Below, in pieces: positions 24,733 through 33,381 of a stretch of DNA of 49,912 nucleotides (positions within the stretch are counted from its first letter, which is position 1; each line of letters starts with the position of its first letter). The DNA is from UBA6921 sp031363085 (GTDB lineage: Bacteria > Pseudomonadota > Gammaproteobacteria > SG8-11): positions 1 through 49,912 of the forward strand of contig JANLTU010000173.1 in NCBI GenBank assembly GCA_031363085.1. Reading direction: 5' to 3'. The position numbers and the translations under genes are program-made. Below the pieces are notes generated by a model, which saw only the letters and a list, made by a program, of their open reading frames with translations, was not told where the DNA came from and did not search any database.

Positions 24733-26100
24733 CTACAATCGGATTTGTTCCAGGGCCTCGGCCAAGCGTTTAACACCCGTGATCTCCATGCCTTCAGCCT
24801 CGTGTTTGGCGAGGTTTGCGTACGGTGCAATCGCGTGTTTGAAGCCATGTTTCGCGGCTTCGCGCAGGCGTTCCTGGCCGTTGGGCACCGGACGTATCTC
24901 ACCCGCCAAACCGATTTCGCCGAACACCACCAGCCCATCGGGCAGCGGTCGGTTGCGCAAGCTTGACAATATCGCCAGCACCACGGCAAGGTCGGCGCCG
25001 GTTTCGGTCACACGCATGCCGCCGACCACGTTCACGAACACGTCTTGATCGTAAGTCGCGATGCCGCCATGGCGGTGCAACACCGCTAGCAGCATGGCCA
25101 GACGATTTTGTTCCAGGCCCAGAGTTACACGACGCGGATTAGCGATGTGGCTTTCGTCCACCAGCGCCTGCACTTCGACCAGCATCGGGCGCGTGCCTTC
25201 GCGCGTGACCATGATGACGCTGCCCGGCACCGGCGCTTCGTGGCGCGACAAAAAAATCGACGACGGATTGGTGACCATGCGCAGACCTTTTTCGGTCATC
25301 GCGAACACGCCCAATTCATTCACGGTACCGAAGCGGTTTTTCATCGCGCGCAGCACCCGGTAACGGCTGCCGCTGTCGCCTTCGAAATACAGCACCGTGT
25401 CGACCATGTGCTCCAGCACGCGCGGCCCGGCCAGCGTGCCTTCCTTGGTCACGTGGCCGATCAAGAAAATCGCCGTGCCGCTTTGCTTGGCGTAGCGCAC
25501 CAACGCCGCTGTGCTTTCGCGCAACTGCCCGACCGCACCCGGCGCCGATTGCAACTGCTCGGTGTACACCGTCTGCACCGAGTCGATCACCATCACCTGC
25601 GGTTTCTGCCGCTGCGCAACTTCGAGTACTTTTTCCACCTGGGTCTCGGCGAACAACTGCATGCGCGGCGCGCTCACACCCAGGCGCTCGGCACGCGCGC
25701 TCACCTGTGCCAACGATTCCTCGCCGGTGACGTACAACGACGCCACGTCTTGACTCAAGGCCGCGACCGCCTGCAACACCAAAGTGGATTTGCCGATGCC
25801 CGGATCGCCGCCGATTAATACCACCGAGCCGCGCACCACGCCACCGCCCAGCACGCGGTCGAATTCCGGAAGCTCGGTGGACATGCGCTGCTCCGGCACG
25901 CTGCCCACGTCAGCCAGCGACTGCACCGTTGCCGCCGTGCCGCTGTAATTGTCAAAACGTGCGCCGCGCTTGCCGCCGCTGTCCTGCTGGATTTCCTCAA
26001 CTAGGCTGTTCCAGGCGCCACAGTCCACACACTGCCCCGCCCACTTGGGGGCTTGCGCGCCGCACTGGGTGCAGGAATACACCGTTTTGGTTTTAGCCAC
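24733..26100 (-). CDS. radA: DNA repair protein RadA
   Basis: 455 residues with the full family layout. There is an N-terminal C4 zinc finger (YSCTQCGAQAPKWAGQCVDC), a RecA-like core with Walker A GGDPGIGKSTLVLQ (about 97-110), the RadA-specific KNRFGTVNE, and a C-terminal Lon-protease-like domain (GGMRVTETGADLAVVLAILS). RadA drives branch migration in recombination. The start is GTG (GTGGCTAAAACC), 12 bp after the lipoprotein stop, so it may be read from the lipoprotein promoter. Confidence 0.97.
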   Translation of the reverse strand: MAKTKTVYSCTQCGAQAPKWAGQCVDCGAWNSLVEEIQQDSGGKRGARFDNYSGTAATVQSLADVGSVPEQRMSTELPEFDRVLGGGVVRGSVVLIGGDPGIGKSTLVLQAVAALSQDVASLYVTGEESLAQVSARAERLGVSAPRMQLFAETQVEKVLEVAQRQKPQVMVIDSVQTVYTEQLQSAPGAVGQLRESTAALVRYAKQSGTAIFLIGHVTKEGTLAGPRVLEHMVDTVLYFEGDSGSRYRVLRAMKNRFGTVNELGVFAMTEKGLRMVTNPSSIFLSRHEAPVPGSVIMVTREGTRPMLVEVQALVDESHIANPRRVTLGLEQNRLAMLLAVLHRHGGIATYDQDVFVNVVGGMRVTETGADLAVVLAILSSLRNRPLPDGLVVFGEIGLAGEIRPVPNGQERLREAAKHGFKHAIAPYANLAKHEAEGMEITGVKRLAEALEQIRL

Positions 26101-26112
26101 GCTGATATGCTT

Positions 26113-27534
26113 TCACTTGGGCGCTTCACGGTAACGCGCGGTGTCCCAGCTCAAGTCGCGAAATATTTTTAAACTCTGGAACGACTCGTCAGTGAAATTC
26201 ACCAGCCGCTGTGCGTAGGCGTCGAGTATCCGCGCGTCGCGTAATAATTCCTCGTCTTTGGCGGGCGCCGCGAGCGCGCGCAGCTCTTGCGCCTGTTTGC
26301 TCAAAATCGCAACGCCCTTATACGGACGCTTGTCGCGCAAGGTCGTGGCGACGTCATCAATGGTATCGGCAGTTTTTAAAATCGCCAGCGAGCGCTGCAC
26401 CGACGCGTTGGGCTTGCTGAGCGCAAGATTGGGGTCAAGTGTATACACCACTGCCTTGCTCGCCTGTGCGGTGAGAATTTTTCCCGACGCGCCATCGCGG
26501 TAGCGCGCAAGCACGCTGACCAGCGCCGCCGAGGCGCTGTCGGTTTCCGGCGGCACGTTAACTTGAACGAGGTACACTTTTTCGTGTCCCTGCTTAAACT
26601 CGGGAACCGTCACGGTGATTTGCCGGTCGCGCGTGGTGTAGTTGTCGCTGATCCACTTCGCACCCAAAGTCAGACCCGGCGCAAAATTAATGGTCAAGCT
26701 CAGGTCCGTAAAGCGTGTGGCGTGCATGTTCGCTACTACATCGTCCAGCCAATGCGCGAGCGCGAGCTCCTGATTGAGCAGCTCGTAAACACCGTCGCCG
26801 GTGTTGCTGAGTTTAGCCAGGAAGGCGGCGTCGGGTTTTTCGCCCATGGCCAGCACCGACACGCCGGCGCCGCGATTCACCAGAATCTCCGCCATATCGA
26901 CCACGTTCTGTTGTTGCGCGGCGGTCAGCTTGCCGTGCTCGCCTACCAGCAAAACAAAATGATGCTTACCATTTGCAAGCGGCACGAATAAATATTCTTT
27001 CAGGATCGCTTCAAGATTATCGCCCTTCATCTCGGTCTTCAGCGCGGTAAACGGCAGCTTGGCGGACGACGGCAGCGCGCTCGCGTCGAGGGTCACGGTG
27101 GAGCCCGCCGGCAAGCGTTGCTGCAACGCCGAAGCCGCCTCGACCACACCATTGAACTTCGCCACCAGATCACCGGCGGCGTCGCGACGCGGCAACAGCA
27201 CCAGAAAGTGCAGATGACTAATGCTTAGCGTCGGCGCAAGCGTCGACACACCGATTTGCACCACACCGCTTCCGCCTTCACGCAGAAAGAAATCGAATTG
27301 CGACATCGCATGCAGCGCCAGCGGTGCATCGACCGGCGCGCCCAGATGATGCTGATAAGCATCGAGCACCAAGGCCTTGCTGGTCGGCAGGTTTGGCGTG
27401 AGTCGGCCCTGCTCAAGATTGCTTTGCAGCAGGTTGGTCGGCCTCATTTCCGACGATGCACAGCCGGCAATGAGTCCTGCCCATAAAAACACTGCCGCAA
27501 TTCTTGACCCGGCTAAATTATCTGTCAATTTCAT
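26113..27534 (-). CDS. vWA-like lipoprotein of unknown function
   Basis: 473 residues. The signal peptide ends in the lipobox LIAGC with Cys25. From about 190 the sequence resembles a von Willebrand A-like domain in the style of YfbK (HFVLLVGEHGK; ILVNRGAGVSVLAMGEKPD; LSNTGDGVYELLNQELALAH; VNVPPETDSASAALVSVLARYRDG). The usual MIDAS DxSxS is not evident: the matching strand reads LLVGEHGK, so metal binding may be lost. ATG at 27534 is chosen because AGGAG lies 6-7 bases before it; an ATG five codons upstream would put the Shine-Dalgarno inside the gene. It is divergent from the monoheme protein gene. Confidence 0.7.
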   Translation of the reverse strand: MKLTDNLAGSRIAAVFLWAGLIAGCASSEMRPTNLLQSNLEQGRLTPNLPTSKALVLDAYQHHLGAPVDAPLALHAMSQFDFFLREGGSGVVQIGVSTLAPTLSISHLHFLVLLPRRDAAGDLVAKFNGVVEAASALQQRLPAGSTVTLDASALPSSAKLPFTALKTEMKGDNLEAILKEYLFVPLANGKHHFVLLVGEHGKLTAAQQQNVVDMAEILVNRGAGVSVLAMGEKPDAAFLAKLSNTGDGVYELLNQELALAHWLDDVVANMHATRFTDLSLTINFAPGLTLGAKWISDNYTTRDRQITVTVPEFKQGHEKVYLVQVNVPPETDSASAALVSVLARYRDGASGKILTAQASKAVVYTLDPNLALSKPNASVQRSLAILKTADTIDDVATTLRDKRPYKGVAILSKQAQELRALAAPAKDEELLRDARILDAYAQRLVNFTDESFQSLKIFRDLSWDTARYREAPK

Positions 27535-27842
27535 CAAAAAACTCCTCATTCAATGGTATGCACGTCGCCACGCCTGCCCGCTCAAACGCATTGTTCGGAC
27601 GTTTGACGCCACGTGATGCACGACAGGTATTTTGCTTAATATAGCCTGAAACTTTTTTCGCGACTTGAGTCGCAGTCCATGCGCACCGCGATCTATACGA
27701 TCCCACTTCAGTTGAACCCGATCTGGATCAACCGAACTTAACATGCTAAACAGGGCGCGCTGGGAGGAACACAACCTACCGTCAAGTTTACGCGTTTAAT
27801 CCTCGGGGTTAGGAACCCCTTCCGTATCGTACTGGAGGCATT

Positions 27843-28313
27843 ATGAAATTTTACCGTGTATTACTACCTGTTGTTGGTGTGTTGGCGATGAGCTCGAATT
27901 TGGCATATGCGCAAGGCGGCTTTGCTGACGGGCCTAAAAGCGCTTTGGGCCTTATTTGCTCAGCAATGACCCCGGCAAAGGTTGCACCGGTGATCGGTTG
28001 CAGCGGCTGCCATGTCGCGAACCGAGCTACACCTACCAACACACCTGGCTATGCAGCATTTAGGACAACAGCTCCTATCGGAACACTGGCGATGAAACAG
28101 GCATTGTGTTTGGCCGCCGCGACTACGCCGACGCCGAGCCCCACACCTACCGCGACGCCTACGCCGACCCCTACACCGACGGCCACACCAACGGCAACGA
28201 CAACACCAACGACAACACCAACGGCAACACCTACACCGACGGCAACACCGACACCCCGTAGCCGTCCGCCACGCAGAAGCCGTAAAGAGAAAGACGACGA
28301 CCGCGACGATTAA
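27843..28313 (+). CDS. secreted small monoheme protein with Thr/Pro-repeat stalk and charged tail
   Basis: 156 residues. A signal peptide ends at AYA (residue 23). The mature domain of about 70 residues has CSGCH at 53-57, a heme c attachment motif, plus two more cysteines (39 and one near 89). From about residue 94 to 138 it is almost only Thr-Pro/Ala repeats (coded by 28122-28257). It ends in a basic stretch (RSRPPRRSRK) and an acidic tail (EKDDDRDD). GGAGG lies 6 bases before the ATG, and a GGGGTT/AACCCC hairpin sits at 27805-27819 in the leader. The layout suggests a heme domain on a wall- or matrix-reaching stalk. No named family is recognised. Confidence 0.75.
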   Translation: MKFYRVLLPVVGVLAMSSNLAYAQGGFADGPKSALGLICSAMTPAKVAPVIGCSGCHVANRATPTNTPGYAAFRTTAPIGTLAMKQALCLAAATTPTPSPTPTATPTPTPTPTATPTATTTPTTTPTATPTPTATPTPRSRPPRRSRKEKDDDRDD

Positions 28314-28333
28314 ATCATTTCGTTAGTTGCGTC

Positions 28334-28369
28334 AAAAAAACCGGGGAGGCATGGCCTCCCCGGTTTTTT
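28334..28369. terminator. bidirectional rho-independent terminator
   Basis: A perfect 12-bp stem AACCGGGGAGGC (28339-28350) / GCCTCCCCGGTT (28354-28365) with loop ATG is flanked by an A-tract on the left and a T-tract on the right. It can stop transcription of the monoheme gene (+) and of alr (-), which converge here. Confidence 0.95.
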
Positions 28370-28385
28370 ATTGCGTGCCACTGTT

Positions 28386-29474
28386 TCAATCTTCAACTTC
28401 CGTGACCCGCACCCGTTGTGTAATACCGCACACCAATTCATATGGAATCGTCGCCGCAGCGCGCGCGACTTCTTCGACCGGCAAGCCTTGACCCCATAAC
28501 ACGGCTAGGTCGCCAACTTGCACCTGTGCCTGGCTGCGCAGGTCGACGGTGATCATGTCCATCGACACGCGGCCGATCAACGCCACGCGCTGACCATTGA
28601 CCAACACCGGCGTGCCGCTGACGGCATGGCGCGGATAGCCGTCGCCGTAACCGAACGCCACCACGCCCACCGACATGTCTTGCGGGCAAGTCCACGAGCC
28701 GCCGTAGCCGATGGCGTCGCCTTGCTTGAAGCGGTTGATCGCGATCAAGCGGGATTTAATCGTCATGACCGGAAGCAAGCCTTCCTGCGCCGCGCTGCTG
28801 TCGGCGAACGGCGAGATGCCATACAACATCAAGCCGGGACGCACCCAGTCGTAATGCGTCGACGGCCAGGCGAGCGTACCGGCCGAGTTGGCCATGCTGC
28901 GCGCGCCGTGCTGCGCACGGGTGAATTCTTCGAAGCGTGCCACTTGCTGCGCCGTAACATTGTTGCCACGTTCGTCGGCGCTGGCGAGATGCGTGATGAA
29001 GGTTACCTCGGGCGCGATACCCGCACTCGCTCCCAGGCGACGCAGCACATCGGGAAGCTGCGCGGGCGCAAAGCCTAAGCGATGCATGCCGGTATCAAGC
29101 TTGACCCATACCCGCAGCCGCTGGGTGACATCCAACGTGGCGTGTTGCAGCAACTGTAATTGGGTTTCGTGGTGCACCACGATATCGAGCTGTTCTTGTT
29201 GTACCAGCGGCAATTCACTCGCATCGAACACGCCTTCGAGCAACACAATGCGTTGCGAGATTCCGGCCGAACGCAGCTCCAAGGCTTCGTCGATGGAAGT
29301 GACGCCAAACGCATCGGCACCGTCCAGCGCACGTGCCACGCGCAGGATGCCGTGACCATAGCCGTTGGCTTTGACCACCGCGAGCACGCGTGCGCTAGGT
29401 GCGCACTGACGCACCCGCTGCAAATTAAGCCGCAGCGCGGAAAGGTTAATCTCCGCGAAAGCGGCGCGGCTCAC
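28386..29474 (-). CDS. alr: alanine racemase
   Basis: 362 residues. AEINLSALRLNLQRVRQ leads to VVKANGYGHG with the PLP lysine, and the second catalytic base Tyr lies in AIGYGGSW (about residue 257). VALIGRVSMDMITVDLR closes the family pattern. It makes D-alanine for peptidoglycan. The GTG start overlaps the dnaB stop (GTGA), and alr is the last gene of the rpsF-to-alr block, ending at the bidirectional terminator. Confidence 0.97.
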   Translation of the reverse strand: MSRAAFAEINLSALRLNLQRVRQCAPSARVLAVVKANGYGHGILRVARALDGADAFGVTSIDEALELRSAGISQRIVLLEGVFDASELPLVQQEQLDIVVHHETQLQLLQHATLDVTQRLRVWVKLDTGMHRLGFAPAQLPDVLRRLGASAGIAPEVTFITHLASADERGNNVTAQQVARFEEFTRAQHGARSMANSAGTLAWPSTHYDWVRPGLMLYGISPFADSSAAQEGLLPVMTIKSRLIAINRFKQGDAIGYGGSWTCPQDMSVGVVAFGYGDGYPRHAVSGTPVLVNGQRVALIGRVSMDMITVDLRSQAQVQVGDLAVLWGQGLPVEEVARAAATIPYELVCGITQRVRVTEVED

Positions 29475-30868
29475 CCGTAGTCCTCATTGTGGTAGTCGCC
29501 GGAGGTGAAATTCTCGAAGCGCGTGTACTGGCCCAAAAATGTCAAGCGGGTGGTGCCAATGGGGCCGTTACGTTGCTTGCTGATGATGATTTCGGCCGTG
29601 CCCTTGTCGGGACTGTCTTCGTTATAAACTTCGTCGCGGTAGATGAACACGATCAAGTCGGCGTCTTGCTCAATGGCGCCAGACTCGCGCAAGTCCGACA
29701 TCACCGGCCGTTTGTTGGGGCGTTGTTCCAAGCTGCGGTTGAGCTGCGACAGCGCAATCACCGGCACTTTCAGTTCCTTGGCGAGCGACTTCAAGCTGCG
29801 GGAAATTTCGCTGATTTCGGTGACGCGGTTTTCCTTGGTGCCACCGACCTGCATCAATTGCAGGTAGTCGATCACGATCAAACCCAAGCCATGTTCACGC
29901 ATTAAACGGCGCGCGCGGGCGCGCACTTCGTTGGGCGTCAAGGCGGGCGAGTCGTCGATAAAAATCGGCGCGTCCGCCAGCAGACTCACCGCCGAGGTCA
30001 GGCGCGGCCAGTCGTCGTCGGAAAGTTTGCCGGTGCGCACACGGTGCTGATCGATGCGGCCCAGCGACGACATCATGCGCATCGCCAATTGCTCACCGGG
30101 CATTTCCATCGAGAACACCGCGACCGGGGTTTTGTTCTTGATCGCCGCGTGCTCGACGATATTCATCGCGAACGAGGTTTTGCCCATCGACGGCCGGCCC
30201 GCGACGATAATGAGATCCGACGCTTGCAACCCCGAGGTGCGCTCATCGAAATCGCTGTAACCGGTCGGCACGCCGGTGATCGGGTTGTCGAGATGGAACA
30301 AGGTGTCGATGCGGTCGACGGCCTTAACTAACAAGTCTTTCAGCGCGGAAAAACCGCGCCGGCCGCGTGCGCCCTGGTCGGCAATGTTGAACACCCGCCG
30401 TTCGGCATCGTCGAGCAATTCTTCGCTGTTGCGTGCGCCTTTGTTATACACCGACTCGCTGATCTCGACGCCGGCCTGTGCCAGTTGGCGCAGCACCGCG
30501 CGCTCGCGCACGATTTGCGCGTAGGCCTTGATGTTGGCGGCCGACGGCGTGTTTTTGACGAGCGCGCCCAAATAGGCCAGACCGCCGGCTTTATCGAGAA
30601 TGCCGACATCCTGCATCCACTCCGACAGCGTGATGACGTCGAACGGCTTGGTGAGCCGGCTGAGCTCCGCCACGGCGCGAAAAATCATGCGATGGTCATG
30701 ACGATAAAAATCATCCTCCGCGACGATGTCCGACACTTGGTCCCAAGCCTCGTTGTCGAGCATCAAGCCACCGAGCACGGATTGCTCGGCCTCGACGGAA
30801 TGCGGCGCCACCTTCAGCGCATCGGTGGCAGAATCCTGAATACGATTGGCATAGGCGAAATCTTGCAT
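29471..30868 (-). CDS. dnaB: replicative DNA helicase DnaB
   Basis: 465 residues. The N-terminal domain begins at KVAPHSVEAEQSVLGGLMLD. The RecA-like motor has GRPSMGKTSFAMNI (about 225-238), VFSMEMPGEQLAMRM, IVIDYLQLM and SQLNRSLEQRPNKRPVMSDL. DnaB unwinds DNA at the fork. It follows rplI after a 161-bp gap that holds the rplI terminator, so it probably has its own promoter, and it is coupled to alr by a 4-bp overlap. Confidence 0.98.
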   Translation of the reverse strand: MQDFAYANRIQDSATDALKVAPHSVEAEQSVLGGLMLDNEAWDQVSDIVAEDDFYRHDHRMIFRAVAELSRLTKPFDVITLSEWMQDVGILDKAGGLAYLGALVKNTPSAANIKAYAQIVRERAVLRQLAQAGVEISESVYNKGARNSEELLDDAERRVFNIADQGARGRRGFSALKDLLVKAVDRIDTLFHLDNPITGVPTGYSDFDERTSGLQASDLIIVAGRPSMGKTSFAMNIVEHAAIKNKTPVAVFSMEMPGEQLAMRMMSSLGRIDQHRVRTGKLSDDDWPRLTSAVSLLADAPIFIDDSPALTPNEVRARARRLMREHGLGLIVIDYLQLMQVGGTKENRVTEISEISRSLKSLAKELKVPVIALSQLNRSLEQRPNKRPVMSDLRESGAIEQDADLIVFIYRDEVYNEDSPDKGTAEIIISKQRNGPIGTTRLTFLGQYTRFENFTSGDYHNEDYG

Positions 30869-30968
30869 TACGACTCCAGCGGTATCGATGGCGAGTGCGC
30901 GAATCGGGAAGTTAGTTTGGCAGAAGGCAGGCAGACTGCAACCCGATACAAAACTATTTTAACGTGCA

Positions 30969-31006
30969 GAAAAACCAACGGCGGCGCTCCTTACGGAACG
31001 CCGCCG
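30969..31006 (-). terminator. rho-independent terminator after rplI
   Basis: Read on the minus strand, GGCGGCGTTCC (31005-30995) pairs with GGAGCGCCGCC (30990-30980) around a 4-base loop, with one G-T pair, and five T residues follow (30974-30970). It lies 24 bp past the rplI stop and separates the ribosomal-protein transcript from dnaB-alr. Confidence 0.85.
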
Positions 31007-31029
31007 CAATACTTCTTCAGTCAACCAAA

Positions 31030-31476
31030 TTACTCGGGAATGATGGAAATCTTGGCCTTGATATTGACGTCAGCATGCAAATGCAAATCGACTTCAAAGT
31101 CACCCGCGACGCGCAGCGGGCCGGTCGGCATACGCACTTCGTGACGCTCGACCGGCACGCCGGCTTGCGTAAACGCATCGGCGATATCAACCGTGCCCAC
31201 CGAGCCGAACAACTTGTTTTCGTCACCGACTTTACGCGCAATCGACACGTGCACGTTGCTGATTTGCGCCGCACGTGCCTGCGCCTGTGCCAGCACTTCG
31301 CCAGCGGATTTTTCCAACTCCGCGCGTCGCGTTTCAAACTTGGCAATATTGCTCTCGGTGGCCGGCACCGCCTTGCCTTCCGGGATCAGGAAATTGCGCC
31401 CGTAGCCATTCCGCACATTGACCTTCTCGCCCAAGCTGCCCAGATTTTCGACTTTTTCCAAAAGAATAACTTGCAT
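31030..31476 (-). CDS. rplI: 50S ribosomal protein L9
   Basis: 148 residues, full length. MQVILLEKVENLGSLGEKVN and VRNGYGRNFLIPEGKAVPAT are the L9 signature, followed by the long helix (AKFETRRAELEKSAGEVLAQ) and the C-terminal rRNA-binding domain. GAGGTG precedes the ATG by 6 bases. It is the last gene of the rpsF-rpsR-DUF2232-rplI operon. Confidence 0.98.
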   Translation of the reverse strand: MQVILLEKVENLGSLGEKVNVRNGYGRNFLIPEGKAVPATESNIAKFETRRAELEKSAGEVLAQAQARAAQISNVHVSIARKVGDENKLFGSVGTVDIADAFTQAGVPVERHEVRMPTGPLRVAGDFEVDLHLHADVNIKAKISIIPE

Positions 31477-31514
31477 AACACACCTCGCACGATGAAACCG
31501 AATTCGTTAACCAA

Positions 31515-32423
31515 TTAACTTTGCGTGGGCCGCACGCGATTGCGTAACTCCACCCAGGTATCCAGCAACCCGGCAATCGCCACAGCCATAGGCACAACCA
31601 ACAATACAAAATATAACGCGACCAACCAGCCGGCGCTGATGCGTCGCACTGCCACCGCCGCGTGCACCACCGCCAAGCCCTGCAACATGTACAACAGCAC
31701 CAGCACGATCACGATGTCTTTGCTGATCGCCGCAACTTTATCCAGCGGCAACAGACTGACCGACATCACAGCCAACGCGATCACCGCCAAGGTCTTGCCC
31801 AGCCGCAACTGATAAAACTCTTTGCGAAAACCACCCGGGTTGTACAACAGCGCTTGCCACCAGCGCGCCAGCAACAAACTCAACACACTGCTCAGGACAA
31901 ACCACGCCACGACAATCCCCGTCATGACACTCGCCATCCGATCCAGCGCCGCACGCCAAGTTTCAGCTTGCTCGGCATCCAGACCGGCGCTATCGATAAC
32001 CTGCGTCTGAATCACTTTGATGACGCTGTCGCGCCACCAGCCTGCCGGATCGTCGATTCCGATATACACCGCCAGCACGCCGAGTGCGCCTAAGCTTGCG
32101 GCCACCGCCAGCGTGATGGGCAGTGACAACGTTTGCCGCAACACCAAGGCCAAGACCATGATCGGCGCCCAAACCACTAACGCAAACGATGCGCCAACGC
32201 CCGGATCGCCCAGCGCGATGCCCGTGACCGCAGCGGTTGCCAGCAGGGCGCCGCCCGTCACCACGAACGTCTCACGCCAACCCAAGCGCAGCGCGACCAA
32301 GGCCACCGTCGCCGCACTGATATAACTGAACAGCGGAAAAATCAGCGACAGGCCCATGAAGCCGACCGCCGCCGCGATGGCATGCAGACGGCCCCGCATG
32401 ATGTAAGACGCCAACGCGCGCAT
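31515..32423 (-). CDS. DUF2232 (YybS-like) membrane protein
   Basis: 302 residues with about eight hydrophobic segments and no soluble domain. This family is often encoded between rpsR and rplI in proteobacteria and resembles YybS of Firmicutes. No substrate is known. ATG at 32423 with GGAG about 9 bases before it is chosen over the overlapping TTG at 32426. The position inside a ribosomal operon points to constitutive expression. Confidence 0.88.
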   Translation of the reverse strand: MRALASYIMRGRLHAIAAAVGFMGLSLIFPLFSYISAATVALVALRLGWRETFVVTGGALLATAAVTGIALGDPGVGASFALVVWAPIMVLALVLRQTLSLPITLAVAASLGALGVLAVYIGIDDPAGWWRDSVIKVIQTQVIDSAGLDAEQAETWRAALDRMASVMTGIVVAWFVLSSVLSLLLARWWQALLYNPGGFRKEFYQLRLGKTLAVIALAVMSVSLLPLDKVAAISKDIVIVLVLLYMLQGLAVVHAAVAVRRISAGWLVALYFVLLVVPMAVAIAGLLDTWVELRNRVRPTQS

Positions 32424-32462
32424 CAAAACACTCCGTTGCCCGATGCGAAAGTTTCTTGAAGC

Positions 32463-32696
32463 TTAATGTTGATCAGTGTAGGGCAGCAATGACAGAAAAC
32501 GTGCCCGTTTGATCGCGATCGACAACTGGCGCTGATAACGCGCCTTAGTACCGGTGATGCGGCTAGGCACAATTTTGCCGTTCTCGCTGATGAAGCCTTT
32601 CAGCAAGGCGATGTCTTTGTAGTCAATCTGCTTGATGCCTTCTGCGGTGAAGCGGCAGAAGCGTTTGCGGCGAAAAAAACGCGGTTGTTGTTGCAT
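32463..32696 (-). CDS. rpsR: 30S ribosomal protein S18
   Basis: 77 residues. RRKRFCRFTAEGIKQIDYKD, LLKGFISENGKIVPSRITGT and RYQRQLSIAIKRARFLSLLP are the S18 pattern. S18 pairs with S6 on the 30S platform, and rpsF lies 41 bp upstream in the same operon. Confidence 0.98.
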   Translation of the reverse strand: MQQQPRFFRRKRFCRFTAEGIKQIDYKDIALLKGFISENGKIVPSRITGTKARYQRQLSIAIKRARFLSLLPYTDQH

Positions 32697-32737
32697 GGGT
32701 ATAACCTCAAATTTGGATGAACGGATGCAGCGCAGTG

Positions 32738-33136
32738 TTAGACCGCAGCGGCTTCAATGACTTCCTCAACGGCGGGTACAACTTCGCTGTCGCGGTACGA
32801 GCTGCTGCTCTCGCGCTCTTTATTCAGCGCGATGGGCGAAGGCTCGGTCACCGGGCCTTCGGTGCTGATCACCAGATTGCGCAACACGGCATCGTTAAAA
32901 CGGAACGCTGCGCCCAATTCATCCAGCACTTTCTGCGTGCACTCAATGTTCATCAACACGTAATGGGCTTTGTGGACCTTGGCGATGGGATACGTCAGTT
33001 GCCGACGACCCCAATCTTCGAGCCGATGAATCTTGCCACCGTCGGCTTCGATCATGGTTCGGTAACGTTCGATCATGGCCGGCACCTGATCGCTTTGATC
33101 AGGGTGAACCATAAACACAATTTCATAGTGCCGCAT
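32738..33136 (-). CDS. rpsF: 30S ribosomal protein S6
   Basis: 132 residues. MRHYEIVFMVHPDQSDQVPA, HRLEDWGRRQLTYPIAK and HYVLMNIECT are the S6 pattern. The C-terminal tail is acidic (SEVVPAVEEVIEAAAV), as in many proteobacteria. AAGGAG lies 8 bases before the ATG at 33136. The open frame upstream is leader RNA, not protein. First gene of the operon. Confidence 0.98.
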   Translation of the reverse strand: MRHYEIVFMVHPDQSDQVPAMIERYRTMIEADGGKIHRLEDWGRRQLTYPIAKVHKAHYVLMNIECTQKVLDELGAAFRFNDAVLRNLVISTEGPVTEPSPIALNKERESSSSYRDSEVVPAVEEVIEAAAV

Positions 33137-33156
33137 AAAATACTCCTTTTGGATAT

Positions 33157-33204
33157 GGGGTGAGCGTGAGCGCTTACACCCAAAGCCTTCACCGGGTTGA
33201 AGGC
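33157..33204 (-). promoter_or_regulatory. structured rpsF leader, possible S6:S18 autoregulatory site
   Basis: Two hairpins lie on the rpsF-sense strand just before the Shine-Dalgarno. One is GCCTTCA/TGAAGGC (33204-33198 with 33191-33185), with loop ACCCGG. The other is GGGTGTAAGCG/CGCTCACCC (33181-33158) with a two-base bulge. Many bacteria carry an RNA motif here bound by the S6:S18 complex. A CCGGTGAAGG segment is present, but the exact conserved bulge could not be confirmed by eye. The rest of 33205-33381 shows no gene. Confidence 0.4.
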
Positions 33205-33381
33205 AAGGTTGGCCGGAAAAGTGAGGCGGAATTGTACTGGATCGCGGAAAGTCACGCAAACAACAGTCTCTTCCAACATGGTATGAGTCTGAACGAGACG
33301 CGTATTTTGGCCTGGATTGGAATTGGCTACGGCCTTAGATTTTTGATGTTGCACGCCGAGCAGACCGACCACTTTACACCG

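Noticed and set aside
27660..27673. Palindrome GCGACT-TG-AGTCGC between the lipoprotein and monoheme genes
   Set aside because: Short, single, with no T-tract or known regulator consensus; not enough to call an operator or terminator.
28122..28257. Repeat array that could be mistaken for a CRISPR or minisatellite
   Set aside because: The hexamer-like repeats stay in frame and code for Thr-Pro/Ala; there are no spacers.
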